A stretch of 64,000 nt of DNA from Clavelina lepadiformis. Taxonomy: Eukaryota; Chordata; Ascidiacea; Aplousobranchia; Clavelinidae. A model generated the notes under the pieces. That model searched no databases. It was given only the letters and a program-made list of their open reading frames with translations, and was not told the origin of the DNA. The position numbers were made by a program, and so were the translations under genes. Position 1 is the stretch's first letter. The number at the start of each line of letters is the position of its first letter. This document shows, piece after piece, positions 23,089 through 33,949 of this stretch. The stretch covers positions 20,095,501 to 20,159,500 of the forward strand of contig NC_135245.1 of assembly GCF_947623445.1 (NCBI RefSeq), written 5' to 3'.

Positions 23089-24838
23089 CCCTTATTAGCA
23101 CAGGGATTTTAGGTAAATTAATCGGCACACATGTTGACAAATTGTCAACATGGCATTTCCTTGTGTTTTTCGATACAAATGCGCTGGTCTCAAAGTGAAG
23201 TTGTTATTTTAGATGATTTGATGTTAATAAAACTTTAACAAAACAATCATTAATCCTAATTGGGAGGTCTGCTTGCTACCCAGGACATAGTTTTAGCTTA
23301 CTAGTTCTCAGATGAAATGCAAGAAAATCTTAACGAGCGAAGTTTTGCTACATGTTTTTCAAACACAAAAACGAAGAAACGTGGAGCACTACAACAAATT
23401 GTTCAGCATTCCAAGCATTATTTGTTCTTCTGAAGTTTTCTGTGTCGTGGGTAAACCCGTCGGCTATAAGTGACACATGCAGATCGAGTATGCTCTGCAC
23501 ATCTGTAGCATCTTCCCCGTTTGATACCTTGAACTGCGCGATTGAAAGTGCTTGAAGTAGCAGCATCAATGAACCTCAACTTTTCGGCAAGTAGTTTAGT
23601 TTCTCCCGCCAATTTTCTTTGGATGACATATGGTTGAGCAAGCTGAAAGCTAAGTTGTTTGAGAAAATCTGTTTTTTTGTTACTTTTCCAATTGCCTCTT
23701 ATTATGAGAAATGCGTTGTTACTGGCAACATTTATCAAATTGTAATTATTAACCATTGGCCAACGATTTGTTTTCCTCAAGCAATTGAATTCTTCACAGT
23801 TTTCATCAAGAGTATCAACTCCACCTTTATGTTTGTTGTAATCCACTAATCCATGATAACTGCAGGTTTCCTGTGAGTTTCAGTGATGGAAACAGAAGAG
23901 TGTGAAGAAGACATCATGAGGACATTCTTGTTTCGTTTTGGTACATATGACAATAGCAGAATGTTGTTCAAATGGTCATACAACGCTTCAGTACTTTCCA
24001 CCTCTTTTCCCCTCGCAGATTTGAGCTGCGATGGAACTTCACTGCTATTAGCCATTACTGTTCCTACCAATGTAAGCTTTTGAAGCAAGAGACTGCAAAC
24101 AAGACCAAGATATGTAAAATATCTGTCAATGTATATGTCACGACCAGTACCAAAGTAAACAAAACACAGGTTCATCACTATATCTTTTGCAAGATTTCTT
24201 TGAGGAGCCGAGTCGGATTATTTTCCGGAATAAATAATGCCATTTAGAGCAAAACCTGATATGGCTTCACACAGCCAAAAGAACTTTACACCATATTTCC
24301 TTGGTTTCGATGGCATGTATGTTCTTCCAGGAATTTTGCCTCGATATCCGACCAGTTGTTCATCCACAGTCAATGATTCCCTAGGAATGTAGACGTTGCG
24401 CAGAGCTTGTAAGAGCTAGTTAGAGCTAAAGCAAACGTTTCCGACACAACTGCTTAGACAATATTTTTCTTCTGAGTTATATCAACTGGAAATCTAACTC
24501 CTTCTAGTCAGACAGTGATTCTCTAAATACACGTGCAACTCTCCTGTAAGTCCCCGGTTATCACTTTATGATAATAGCTAACTACTATGTAGTGACTTTA
24601 CATTCCAAACTCCTATTGTTTCTGATTGTTGACATTTTGTCAACAGATGTTCCGATTAAGTTAAAATGCAAATAACTCATTGTGGAAACAATTTAACGTT
24701 TTCAAATCGCTACAGCAGTAAGCTATTCAGAAGTTCTCCATCGTCACAGGATGTTGCTGAGCTAGTGCATAAGGTACGAGAGCAATGTCACACAAAAAAT
24801 CAATTTTGACAAAATGTTAACGCATGTGCTGATAAGGG
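23089..24838 (-). mobile_element. piggyBac transposon, internally deleted
   Basis: Flanked by TTAA on both sides (23085-23088 and 24839-24842), with terminal inverted repeats CCCTTATTAGCACA and TGTGCTGATAAGGG. TTAA targets and CCC-starting ends define piggyBac. At about 1.75 kb it is shorter than a typical 2.4-kb autonomous copy. It holds only the C-terminal two thirds of a transposase, on the minus strand. Near both ends a stem-like TTGACAAAxTGTTAAC/GTTGACAAATTGTCAAC word is seen. Confidence 0.9.
23418..24420 (-). pseudogene. piggyBac transposase fragment
   Basis: Reading on the minus strand from 24420: DEQLVGYRGKIPGRTYMPSK, KYGVKFFWLCEA, GFALNGIIYSGK, then GRDIYIDRYFTYLGL, LTLVGTVMANSSEVP, and finally DYNKHKGGVDTLDENCEEFN. 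These are the DDE_Tnp_1_7 blocks around the three catalytic aspartates; the D of DEQL, of IDRYF and of GGVD are all present. At least two breaks are visible: a stop after IYSGK near 24215, and an 8-base direct-repeat insertion with frame loss before DYNKHKGG near 23846. The N-terminal third is missing. The C-terminal CxxC-type RING-like tail has remnants (RGRCYRC). Confidence 0.88.
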
Positions 24839-24842
24839 TTAA

Positions 24843-25215
24843 ACGTTTAGAAACGATGCCAAAAAACTTGTGTCCCTTCCCTTCCAATTGCAAAATAGAA
24901 ACAGAAAAAAATTCATTTGAATATAATTTTCCTGAATGGACTGGGACTGGACTGTTTTGGAAAACAAACCTTTACCGCCTAGACAGCAACTAAGCTTGGT
25001 TGTGAAATAATCAATCCAGTAGTGAAAGCATCCAGTGAAAAAATCCAGTTGTTCTTGAAAGCATCTTTCATCATAACTCAAAAAGAGGTTGTCACTTCTC
25101 GTGCCCCCAGTTTCAGAACCACTGGACTAAATAGTGGACTGGCTATAAAACGCGCAAGTACAATCCTGCTATATAACTAAGTATGGTAGAAAAATGCTTT
25201 TAAAGATATTTACTG
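24843..25215. other. spacer, no gene seen
   Basis: Right flank of the piggyBac insertion. No exon supported. Confidence 0.4.
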
Positions 25216-25412
25216 ACAGGTTTTTTTTTAAGGTTTGGTTTGGGTGACCGCTAAGTAGTTTTAAGAGACCGCAAGCCTTTTATTTAAATACCAAAAAATA
25301 GCTATATTTGCTTAAATTTGCTTAAACCTAAGCATATTTGCTCAAATTTTGGGAAACCGCTGGAGAAATTTGGGGGACCGTTTCGGTCCCCCAAAACACC
25401 TTAAAAAAGACA
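25216..25412. mobile_element. probable MITE with imperfect inverted ends
   Basis: TTTTTTTTTAAGGTTTGG...GGTGACCG on the left mirrors CGGTCCCCCAAAACACCTTA on the right as an imperfect inverted repeat. The interior has TATTTGCTTAAATTTGC direct repeats. The target duplication is not clear and the superfamily is unassigned. Confidence 0.5.
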
Positions 25413-25651
25413 CTGTTTACTGATACCACATTTACAAGAAAATTTAAACAAAACATGTTCACAAAATTGATACAAATAAACAACCATGTCCAAACGTTAT
25501 AAGAAGAAACTGGGAAAAACTTTGAACACACAACTATTCTGGTGAACTGGTGACAGAAATTACACAACTGCACTTAAAAAAGTGACAATCACATATCATG
25601 TGGGTCTAGTCACTCTAGCGTATAAGTGCACAACCACAGGATACCTTTGTA

Positions 25652-25712
25652 AGGTTAACACTAACTACTCAAATTATGTTGTCAACTGGTTGTGCGCTTG
25701 TATACTAGACCC
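25652..25712 (+). repeat. dispersed repeat R1, 3' part
   Basis: CTAACTACTCAAATTATGTT...GTGCGCTTGTATACTAGACCC matches the right half of the copy at 4066-4170. Confidence 0.45.
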
Positions 25713-27024
25713 AAACATTTTGGATACAATATCTTTAACGTTTGGTTGAAACATGGCTAGGTTAAGGCTTTGGTCCTGCTCCAGGCTAACTTTTTATTTT
25801 GTTGTACACAGCTTTGGGATATCTGCCTAATAGTGACCAAGTCAAAAGCCTTCAACGTTTTAAGTGGACCTTGCAGAAATGTTGGGAACCCAAATTGTAA
25901 TTGTTGTGACCCTTGTGGGCTACCGTACGATCGATGATCGAGCAAACAACCTAACGTACCGTCCGTGCTCGCGACTTTGAAAGAAAGAAGTTACGCATCG
26001 TTCTTTGGCAAACAAATTCTTCAACTTTCTAGTAAATTGTTTGAGTCCTTCGTGTGAGGAGACAACTTATTGTAGATTTTTATTAGACTTTGCACCTCAT
26101 TGCCGTGGAAACGGTATACACAAACACACCGGAAAGTACCCATCTATGTTAAACTAGAAGCTGGTTTTCTTTATTCATAACAGTCGAATTTTTCTTTGGT
26201 AGTTACAGAAAAAGAAATAAAATATTTTTTCTTAGTAAAAAACTGATATTTTCATCGCAAAAACTTTTTCAGCTTTACAACAATCGTGTTTATATCATCA
26301 GAATTTATCCTGTTTGACGTAATAATGATTACGGTATTCTTATCCGTTGCTAAAGCTCATGGTGGAAAAATTTGAAAATGTGGGTGGTAGTTTTCTATTT
26401 AATATTCTGGTGACGTTATCACACACATTGCACGAATTTGTGTGAAACTTTACGATTTATCGCGACGCAGATAAACTAAAAATGTCAAACCAACAAAATA
26501 TGATTTCTTCAACCATAAATTTCCACTTAAACAGTGTAGAATGTACAGTGCGTTATTCTCAAACGTATAGTTCATAAGTCAAAGTGAAAGACTTCTTAGG
26601 TTAATTAGGTTAATAATTACACAAATAGCGTCGTAAAATAGAAAAAGCGAAAACCATCCAGATTGGAGAGGCACCAGAGGATATTGACGTAACAATGCAA
26701 ACAGAAGGAAAAGTGACCTGTACACAGTTGTCATGGTTACCTCTCAACATAAATGAAAAGCAAGACGAAGAACGCGATTTAGTTGGTGGGGTTTCGATGC
26801 TTCGTTGCTTGATGTGTCGATCGCACTCAGGAGAGATATTTGTAGTTGGAAATTTAAAACAGATTTTGGATGCAAACTTTTATGTTTTTGGAAGTCTTTT
26901 TGGCATTTTAAGTTGTTTATTTATTTTTTTGAAACCCTTGAACTCTTTTCTTTTTAAGAATTGCACCAAAATATGAAAGGAATTTAGTTTGAATAAAAAT
27001 TAGATTTTCTTGCAAGAAACCGGC

Positions 27025-27521
27025 ATGGACACGCAGTTGGGTGATACAGGAATTACACTTGGCGATGTTTCTGACGCCACAAAGACCGCCGACGATCTCG
27101 CGAACACTGCAAGACAACTTCCGGGAATGACGAGTCCAAATGACCAAGGTAAGTTTTTTCACAGCCTATGACGTAACAAAGGTCCATTTTAAGAAAACAA
27201 TGCTGAAAAATGGCAATTTTTAGGATCAGCCGAACCGGAAATTTGTCCGACCTGTAACCAGAAGATAATAACCAATCAGCCCACAGGAGGTAAGACGGCT
27301 TAGTGACGTCACAATAAGCAGGAGGTTGTTTGTTCTGCTAATTTTGAAATATTTGTTTATATTGGTTAATTATTTACTAAAATTTGCTAGCTGAAGGCGA
27401 CACATTTGACCAAGTTCTAGAAAAGAGCGAAAGCATCTTAGATTGTTGCTCAAAAGCATTTGACTGCTTAAAGAAAGCGACGGATGCCGTCGGCCAAATT
27501 CAAGAACTCACCGGCGAATAA
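27025..27521 (+). CDS. small acidic CCxxxxFxC protein, copy 1 (unknown family)
   Basis: Three exons, 27025-27148, 27224-27289 and 27391-27521, each with clean GT-AG sites and phase 1 joints, give 106 residues. Exon 1 encodes MDTQLGDTGITLGDVSD... and ends with RQLPGMTSPNDQ. Exon 2 carries ICPTCNQKI, a single CPxC knuckle. Exon 3 carries ILDCCSKAFDC and ends GQIQELTGE. The protein is acidic and has no signal peptide or membrane segment. I do not recognise the family and assign no function. The neighbouring CC pair could be lipid-modified or metal-binding; that is speculation. Two paralogues lie at 33450 and 37148. The hAT insertion begins 35 bases after the stop, so its 3' end may be altered. 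Confidence 0.75.
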
Positions 27522-27869
27522 TAACTTGCTACGTATAACATTGGTGTATTATGACTAGGGCCATTTTTATTTTGACCTAAAAAAATTTTTTTTTGACTTT
27601 ATTTTTATCAAATTTTGACTTTATTTTGACCTAACGAAATTGCTTATTTGTAGAGGACACAGTTCTTCCTCCAGTTACCCAAACATAATATTTTGTCGAT
27701 TTCAGACCCAAACGTAATATTTTGTCGAAAAGTCAAGGTGTTTTATGGATTATAAAAAGTGTGTCGTGTTTTTTGGCGATAGATTTAGGTAGCTTGTGTT
27801 ATTTTGTCCTTGTGAAAAGGGCACTGTGCCTCGATTTTCTCCGCATGGTAAATTCTAATAAACAGCAAA

Positions 27870-28079
27870 TTAAACAGGGAATGCTTGTTGTTGCTCCAAT
27901 CCAGCTTGATGGCGTTTACTTTTCCTGTGGCTTTCAACAAAATACTTTTTATCGCACTTCACTATAACCTCGCAAAAATTGCACCTTAAATCACCCCCGG
28001 GAGTTGCATAAAATTCATCAGAAAAATCTCGACAAATCTGTCTAACTTTTGGTGAAGACGATTTAGCTTGCTTAGGCAT
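27870..28079 (-). pseudogene. hAT transposase N-terminal BED zinc finger
   Basis: Starts MPKQAKSSSPKVRQICRDF and contains LRCNFCEVIVKC...HRKSKRHQAG, the C-x2-C...H-x4-H pattern of BED fingers that begin many hAT transposases. Only 69 codons remain, and there is no dimerisation or catalytic region downstream before the element end. Confidence 0.75.
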
Positions 28080-28221
28080 TTTTGTATTACAGAATGTCAG
28101 TAGGATATTCCTAAAATCCAAACTGTTGATCTTCGAAAATACCACGTTTATGAAGAGGAAGTGTTTTATAAGAATTATTTAAATACGTAACAATGAATAA
28201 ACAATGGACGGTTCCAGGTCG

Positions 28222-28685
28222 ATTCAACCCACGGACGATTCAACCCGCGGACGATTCAACCCGCGGACCTTTCAACCCGCGGACGATTCAACCCACGGAC
28301 GATTCAACCCGCGGACGATTTAACCCGCGGACGATTCAACCCGCGGACGATTAAACCCACGGACGATTCAACCCAGGACGATTCAACCCCGGACTATTCA
28401 ACCCGCGGACGATTCAACCCACGGACGATTCAACCCCGGACGATTCAACCCACGGACCTTTCAACCCCGGACGATTCAACCCAGGACGATTCAACCCACG
28501 GACCTTTCAACCCACGGACGATTCAACAAACGGACGATTCAACCCAGGACGATTCAACCCGCGGACGATTCAACCCGCGGACGATTCAACCCAGGACGAT
28601 TCAACCCACGGACGATTTAACCCGTGGACGATTCAACCCGCGGACGATTCAACCCACGGACGATTCAACCCACGGACCTTTCACG
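28222..28685 (+). repeat. FB1 left arm: tandem ATTCAACCCGCGGACG
   Basis: About 29 copies of a 15-16 bp unit, ATTCAACCCGCGGACG, with variants CCACGG, CCCGG, CCAGG, and CTTTCAACC replacing ATTCAACC. Variants are intermixed, as expected from repeated slippage or unequal exchange. Confidence 0.9.
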
Positions 28686-29679
28686 TACTATTGGCTTAGG
28701 TTATCACCAAGTTACTTTGTAGCCAATATTATGTAAGCTAAATAAAGCTAATATATAGGCCTAAGCTAATATAAAGCTTTTTGTGTTGCCTTTTTTTTCT
28801 TTTACCACTTCTTGTTAGCATTGGTTGTACATCAAAACTTTCAAAACAACTTACCAGTAAAACCTTGAATATTGTTATTTTGCCCTATACAGTACTTTGC
28901 GTACATTTCTGTCTACGCCTGCTACAGATTATTTTTTGTATTGACCATTGTAGATCGGTTATTATATAAAATGTTCTCCTTTTAGCATTAAGTTAACATT
29001 TTTGAAGTTTTTGAAAAGACAAAATGCATGATTTAGTTAGCTTTCGACTCACGTACGTAAATGTGTGTAAGTTATTTATTTTTTTGCATGTACACAAATT
29101 ACAGATATTTTTATAGATACCTGTTTATACATCGATTAATTAGAAAGAAAGTTGTTTTATTTACAGGCAAGCTTAAGAACATGAACCTGAACACAAACAC
29201 AGCACGTATAAAGAGCTAGGCCTTCCCTCTCTTGGTGGCTTTGGTTCTAAGTAGGCCTCTAATTTGGGGCACTGGAATTGTTTGCGGTACAAGAAAAGAG
29301 AAAAACGGAAGAATAATATTACAAAATTACAAGTTTAATAGATTTTGACCTAAAAGAAACAATTGACTTTATATTGGCCTAATAACTTCTGTACTACACG
29401 TCGCACAAGACTGAAATTTGTTTTGTGATAGCATTCTGAGCAGGTTAAAAAAAATTGACCATATAGACTTTTTTTGCGTGCAATCTTCATTCCAATCAAC
29501 AAACAGTTGTTTCTAAGGTTTGACTTTTAATCGACGTGTAGGCTTTTCGCTAAGCAGGCCTACTAGTTACAACACGGTACATAAACTTGTTTTTATTTCA
29601 ACACAAGATGTGTATTGGTATAGTGGTAAAAGCGGCATCCGTGCCTGATAACGAACTGCGTAGACGTTTTTATAAACGG

Positions 29680-29996
29680 GTTGAATCGTCCGTGGGTTGA
29701 ATCGTCCGGGGTTGAATGGTCCGTGGGTTGAATAGTCCGTGGGTTGAATCGTCCGCGGGTTGAATCGTCCGTGGGTTGAATCGTCCGGGGTTGAATCGTC
29801 CTGGGTTGAATCGTCCGTTTGTTGAATCGTCCGTAGGTTGAAAGGTCCGCGGGTTGAATCGTCCGTGGGTTGAATCGTCCGCGGGTTGAATGGTCCGCGG
29901 GTTGAATCGTCCGCGGGTTGATTCGTCCGTGGGTTGAATCGTCCGGGGTTGAATTGTCCGGGGTTGAATCGTCCGTGGGTTGAATCGTCCGACCAC
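29680..29996 (-). repeat. FB1 right arm: inverted tandem units
   Basis: About 20 copies of GGTTGAATCGTCCGCG, the reverse complement of the left-arm unit with the same variant types. The two arms could pair into a long hairpin. Confidence 0.9.
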
Positions 29997-30649
29997 CACA
30001 ATGGACAATTTGCGATAAAAGTTACTGGTGATCCAAGTGGGCATTGTGACTTATTTCCTGCTTTTATGGATTAATATGGTTTAATTGTGTCGCAGTTCCG
30101 GATTTACAATGCTTCCACGAGGATTTTTACAAGAATTACTCTCAAGAAACACAAAAACTTTGTAAAAAGCCATATTTTGAGAAATTTTGACTTTATTGTA
30201 AATTTTGACTTTATTTTGACCTATAAACTTCTTAGAAACAATCCCCTAGGTGCTGAAAACAACTTTATTCTTTGATTCGTGGTCAGACGAGGTCCTTAAA
30301 AAATTTTGACTTTATTGACTTTTGCGGGCCCTAATTATGACGTTTTTGTATATATTTTATCAAGTATTAAACCCCGCCGTCCATCTTATGTTATGACGTC
30401 AATTCGTAGCTCGACTCACTGTATGTGCATTTTATCAACGCCAGTCTGTGTAAGAATTTTTGTAATTTATTTGAATACATATATTTTTCTAAATTTGTTT
30501 TTTTCGTTTCTAACAATTTCACTCTAATGTGAGAAAACAGCGCCAAGTAGCGCTTAAACGAATGGGTAGATATTAACACAAGGATGCGTTACAACTACCT
30601 CTATCAAATTGAAGACTTCTATTATCCGGTTTAAACTATTGTAAATTTT

Positions 30650-31052
30650 TATATACATGATCACAAACACCTTGATATAAAAAAAACTTACGGTATTATA
30701 ATAATAATACGTTTAATACTTAAAATTTGGTTAAATGAGTTGTTTATGGTCAACAACATAATATGAACAGGTTTATTAACGTCATAATGGCTGTGAAAGT
30801 CAATTTCAGCAATACACATAGATATCTTGTAATAATTAATCGACAGAGAACAGTAGTGTAATTTGAAAGATGATGATAACGTTGCAAGATCATGCAGAAA
30901 GGAGCTTATGGGATCACAGAGCTGAATCCTCTGTTGAAAAGACCAAATTTTTCTCCAGCAATTATTTTAATGAAAAAACCAACATCAATAACAATAATTA
31001 AAATATCTGGCTGCTTCTACTTCAACGACATTTTGATGTCACTGCAGCGTCA
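30650..31052. other. 3' flank of truncated MARVEL copy, no gene
   Basis: Nearly identical to 34715-35123. Open frames here are not supported as coding; the similarity comes from the segmental duplication. Confidence 0.5.
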
Positions 31053-31338
31053 TCACGAGCTCACTGTAACCTCACGCGAAACTCTTATCCACGGAAAAAC
31101 GCCACGCCATATTTTGTACGACCAAATGGCATGTATGACGTAAGCAATGCTGGTAAAAAAGGCGAAGGCGGTGGCGGCGGCAAGGTTGGGGACTGATCCC
31201 GTAAAGGCGGCACTCACGCATGACGCGATGACGTAGAAGAAGGCCCAAAAAGCGTTGAAGGTAAATTCGATGATAGACCAAGGAGCGCCTGAACACGTGT
31301 GGACGTGGCAAGCCGACAAATATATCACGAGAGTGATC
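31053..31338 (-). pseudogene. MARVEL/MAL-like exon 2 only (gene truncated by duplication)
   Basis: The 286-base exon is intact, with an AG acceptor at its upstream side, and encodes VIYLSACHVHTCSGAPWSII ... WRGVFPWIRVSREVTVSS. It is almost identical to exon 2 of the gene at 35124-36657. No first exon exists upstream: similarity to the complete gene stops at 31560 in the intron and is followed by a block matching 20503-20921. The exon can only be expressed if spliced to an unrelated upstream exon. The open frame has no disabling change, consistent with a recent duplication. Confidence 0.8.
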
Positions 31339-31565
31339 CTGGAATTGAAATATTGGTGTCATCACTATGTCATAATCGATAGTAATTATTACGTCACTAG
31401 AGGTATTACTAAGGGCACTAATATTCATTTCATGAAAGGATTCAGATGAACAAGGGAAAGGATTGTTAACATGCAAGGATTTGTTGCTTTCATGGAATTC
31501 ATAAAGACGTCTGTTTAATACCTGTTGTGACGTAATACTTAAGAGTAAATCGTCCATTTATTATT

Positions 31566-31981
31566 CTTCACATAATCTATTTTGAAAATTAACACTAACA
31601 ATGGGCTATTGCCGCTGAATCGAAACCGTTTTCGTCGAAGTGACACCCTTGGGCGCTACTTTGCGTTTCGCGGTCTCAAAACATTTACATTTTAGGCCAC
31701 AAGGTGACGCAAAAGGACTAGAATTTCATCGAACAAACTAGTCAACTGAGAAACAGAATTTGTTGACTTGAAATTAACATTTTTACGACCTATCCTGTTT
31801 ACAGGGATGGAAGAAAAGGTTCAGTTCTTCATAAATCTTATACATTTTACGTCATCTCGCAATAAATCTCACATTGAAAGGTTTAAACGTTCGCGGAAGT
31901 CTTCCAACAATAATTAAAATGAGTAATTTAATGGAAAATATTTTGGCGTTTGAGAAAGAATTCGATTTGATCGGAAGTTTT
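31566..31981 (+). repeat. 420-bp block shared with 20503-20921
   Basis: Second copy of the block described at 20503-20921, placed exactly at the point where MARVEL unit A loses similarity to unit B. Confidence 0.75.
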
Positions 31982-33449
31982 CGGCGAATTGTTGCCAGTT
32001 TATCGAAATAATTTACAAGCAATGTTCACTGCCACAAATCTAATAACCAGGTTCATTTCTTAAAACGTGATAAAGTTGGTTTTACTCAAACACGAAGTTA
32101 TGCCTTTCACGCGCAAGTAATTATTTGTTCAAGTTGTTCAGATGAAAACAAGCCCGGGAGACGCTTTTCGTCGATTGGAATTCAAGCAGATATCTTCAAA
32201 CCGCGAATAAAAGAAACATAATAATTCTTCAAGCTATAGCGCAACGGTTGTTAGAACAAATAATTGTAGAATTGGAATCGCGTTAGCTGATCGAGCAAAC
32301 AACCTAAAGTACCGTCCGTGCTTGCGACTTTTATAGGAAGAATTTCCGCATCGTTGTTTGGCAAACAATTCGGCAAACAAATTCTTCAACTTTCTAATAA
32401 GTTGTTTGACTCTTTCGTGTGAGCGGACAACTTATTGTAGATTTTTATTAGACTTTCTACCTCATTGCCATGGACACGTCATACACAAACACACCGGAAG
32501 GTAACCATCTATGTTAAACTAGAAGCTGGTGTTGTTTATTCATGTCATGCGAATTTTTCTTTGGTAGTTGCAGAAAAAGAAATAAAACAATATTCTCTTA
32601 GTAAAAAACTGATATTTTCATCGCAAAAACTTTTTCAGCTTTACAACAATCGTGTTTATATCATCAGAATTTATCCTGTTTGACGTAATAATGATTACGG
32701 TATTCTTATCGGTTGCTAAAGCTCATGGTGGAAAAATTTGAAAATGTGGGTGGTAGTTTTCTATTTAATATTCTGGTGACGTTATCACACACATTGCACG
32801 AATTTGTGTGAAACTCTACGATTTATCGCGACGCAGGTAAACTAAAAGTGTCAAACCAACAACATATGATTTCTTCAACCATAAATTTCCACTTAAAACA
32901 GTGTAAAATGTACAGTGCGTTATCCTCAAACGTACAGTTCGTAAGTCAAAGTTAAAGCCTACTATAAATTAGGTTAATAATTACACAAATAGCGTCGTAA
33001 AACAGAAAAAGCGAAAACCATCCAGATTGGGGAAGGGGGGGGGGAGGTTATTAAATTTCGCGACGACTATAACTGAAATATTCACGACGCGCTTTCTTCA
33101 AAGCAGAGGATATTGACGTAACAAAGCAAACAGAAGAAAAAAATCACCTGTACGCAGTTGTCATGGTTACCTCTCAACATAAATGAAAAGCGAGACGAAA
33201 AACGCGATTTAGTTGGTGGGGTTTCGATGCTTCGTTGCTTGATGTGTCAATCGCACCCAGTAGAGATCTTTGTAGTTGGAAATTTGAAACAGATTTTGGA
33301 TGTAAATTTTTATGTTTTGCAAAGTCTTTTTTCCATTTTAAGTTGTTTATTTATTTTTTTCTAACTCTTGATATTTTTAAGAATCGCACCAAAATATCAA
33401 AGGAGAATTTAATTTGAATAGAAACTAGATTTTCTTGCAAGAAATCAGC

Positions 33450-33949
33450 ATGGACACGCAGTTGGGTGATACAGGAATTACACTTGACGATGTTTCTGAC
33501 ACCACAAAGACCGCCGGCGATCTCGTGAACACTGCAAGACAACTTCCGGGAATGACAAGTCCAAATGACCAAGGTAAGTTTTTTCACAGCTTATGACGTA
33601 ACAAAGGTCCATTTTAAGAAGACAATGCTAAAAACTGGCAATTTTTAGGATCAGCCGAACCGGAAATTTGTCCGACCTGTAACCAGAAGATAATAACCAA
33701 TCAGCCCACAGGAGGTAAGGCGGCTTAGTGACGTCATAATACGGAGGAGGTTGTTTGATCTGCTAATTTTGAGATACTTGTTAATATTGGTTAATTATTT
33801 ACCAAACTTTGCTAGCTGAAGGCGACAAAGTGGACCAAGTTCTAGAAAAGAGCGAAAGCATCTTAGATTGTTGCTCAAAAGCATTTGACTGCTTCGGGAA
33901 AGCGACGGACGCCGTCGGCAAAGTTCAAGAACTCACCGGCGAAGAATAA
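33450..33949 (+). CDS. small acidic CCxxxxFxC protein, copy 2 (unknown family)
   Basis: Exons 33450-33573, 33649-33714 and 33816-33949 give 107 residues, collinear with copy 1. Differences are scattered substitutions (for example DDVSDTTKTAGDLVNTARQL in exon 1 and CCSKAFDCFGKATDAVGKV in exon 3) plus one extra C-terminal Glu. Exon 2 is unchanged at the protein level. Frame, splice sites and the Cys pattern are all kept, suggesting both copies are under constraint or the duplication is recent. The downstream neighbour on the opposite strand is the MARVEL gene at 35124-36657. Confidence 0.75.

Larger units (their letters stand above)
28210..29997. mobile_element. fold-back element with tandem-repeat inverted ends (FB1)
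   Basis: Flanked by a 9-bp duplication, ACAATGGAC (28201-28209 and 29998-30006). The left end starts GGTTCCAGGTCGATTCAACC; the right end, reversed, starts GGTGGTCGGACGATTCAACC. Each arm is a run of a roughly 16-bp unit (next entries) in inverted orientation around about 1 kb of AT-rich core with no evident gene. A 9-bp duplication and G-starting long ends recall Mutator/Phantom-type or Merlin-type transposons; family not settled. It is inserted inside the hAT at 27556-30333. Confidence 0.82.
27556..30333. mobile_element. hAT transposon (2778 bp) with BED-finger remnant, carrying a nested element
   Basis: Ends TAGGGCC and GGGCCCTA are inverted. The flanks are an exact 8-bp duplication ATTATGAC (27548-27555 and 30334-30341), and unit B at about 33970 shows the uninterrupted site. 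Subterminal TTTTGACTTTATTTTGACCT words occur on both sides. Coding is reduced to one BED zinc-finger frame (27870-28079, minus). A 1788-bp fold-back element (28210-29997) sits inside, so the original hAT was under 1 kb. Confidence 0.88.
25935..31560 (+). repeat. segmental duplication unit A (small gene plus MARVEL exon)
   Basis: Collinear with 32288-36368: TGATCGAGCAAACAACCTAA at the left edge and TTAAGAGTxAATCGTC at the right. Similarity covers introns and intergenic DNA, and over 30640-31440 it is nearly base-for-base. Unit A is split by a 2.8-kb hAT insertion (27556-30333) that unit B lacks. It lacks the 717-bp element found in unit B at 35528-36244 and about 430 bases present in unit B at 34166-34595. 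The right edge falls in the intron of the MARVEL gene, so its first exon was not copied. Confidence 0.88.

Noticed and set aside
26695-26976. 93-codon frame repeated at 33158-33364
   Set aside because: The similarity is explained by the segmental duplication; the second copy changes the start region, and no splice link to the small gene was seen.
28201-30000. CRISPR-like array
   Set aside because: Units are directly contiguous 15-16 bp repeats without spacers and are arranged as inverted arms of a transposon in a eukaryotic genome.
29567-30044. Long repetitive frames rich in RFNPRTIQP-like units
   Set aside because: These are translations of the fold-back element's tandem-repeat arm, not a protein gene.
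31072-31557. 161-codon minus-strand frame overlapping the MARVEL exon
   Set aside because: Alternate frame of the real MARVEL exon, duplicated with it at 35143-35499.
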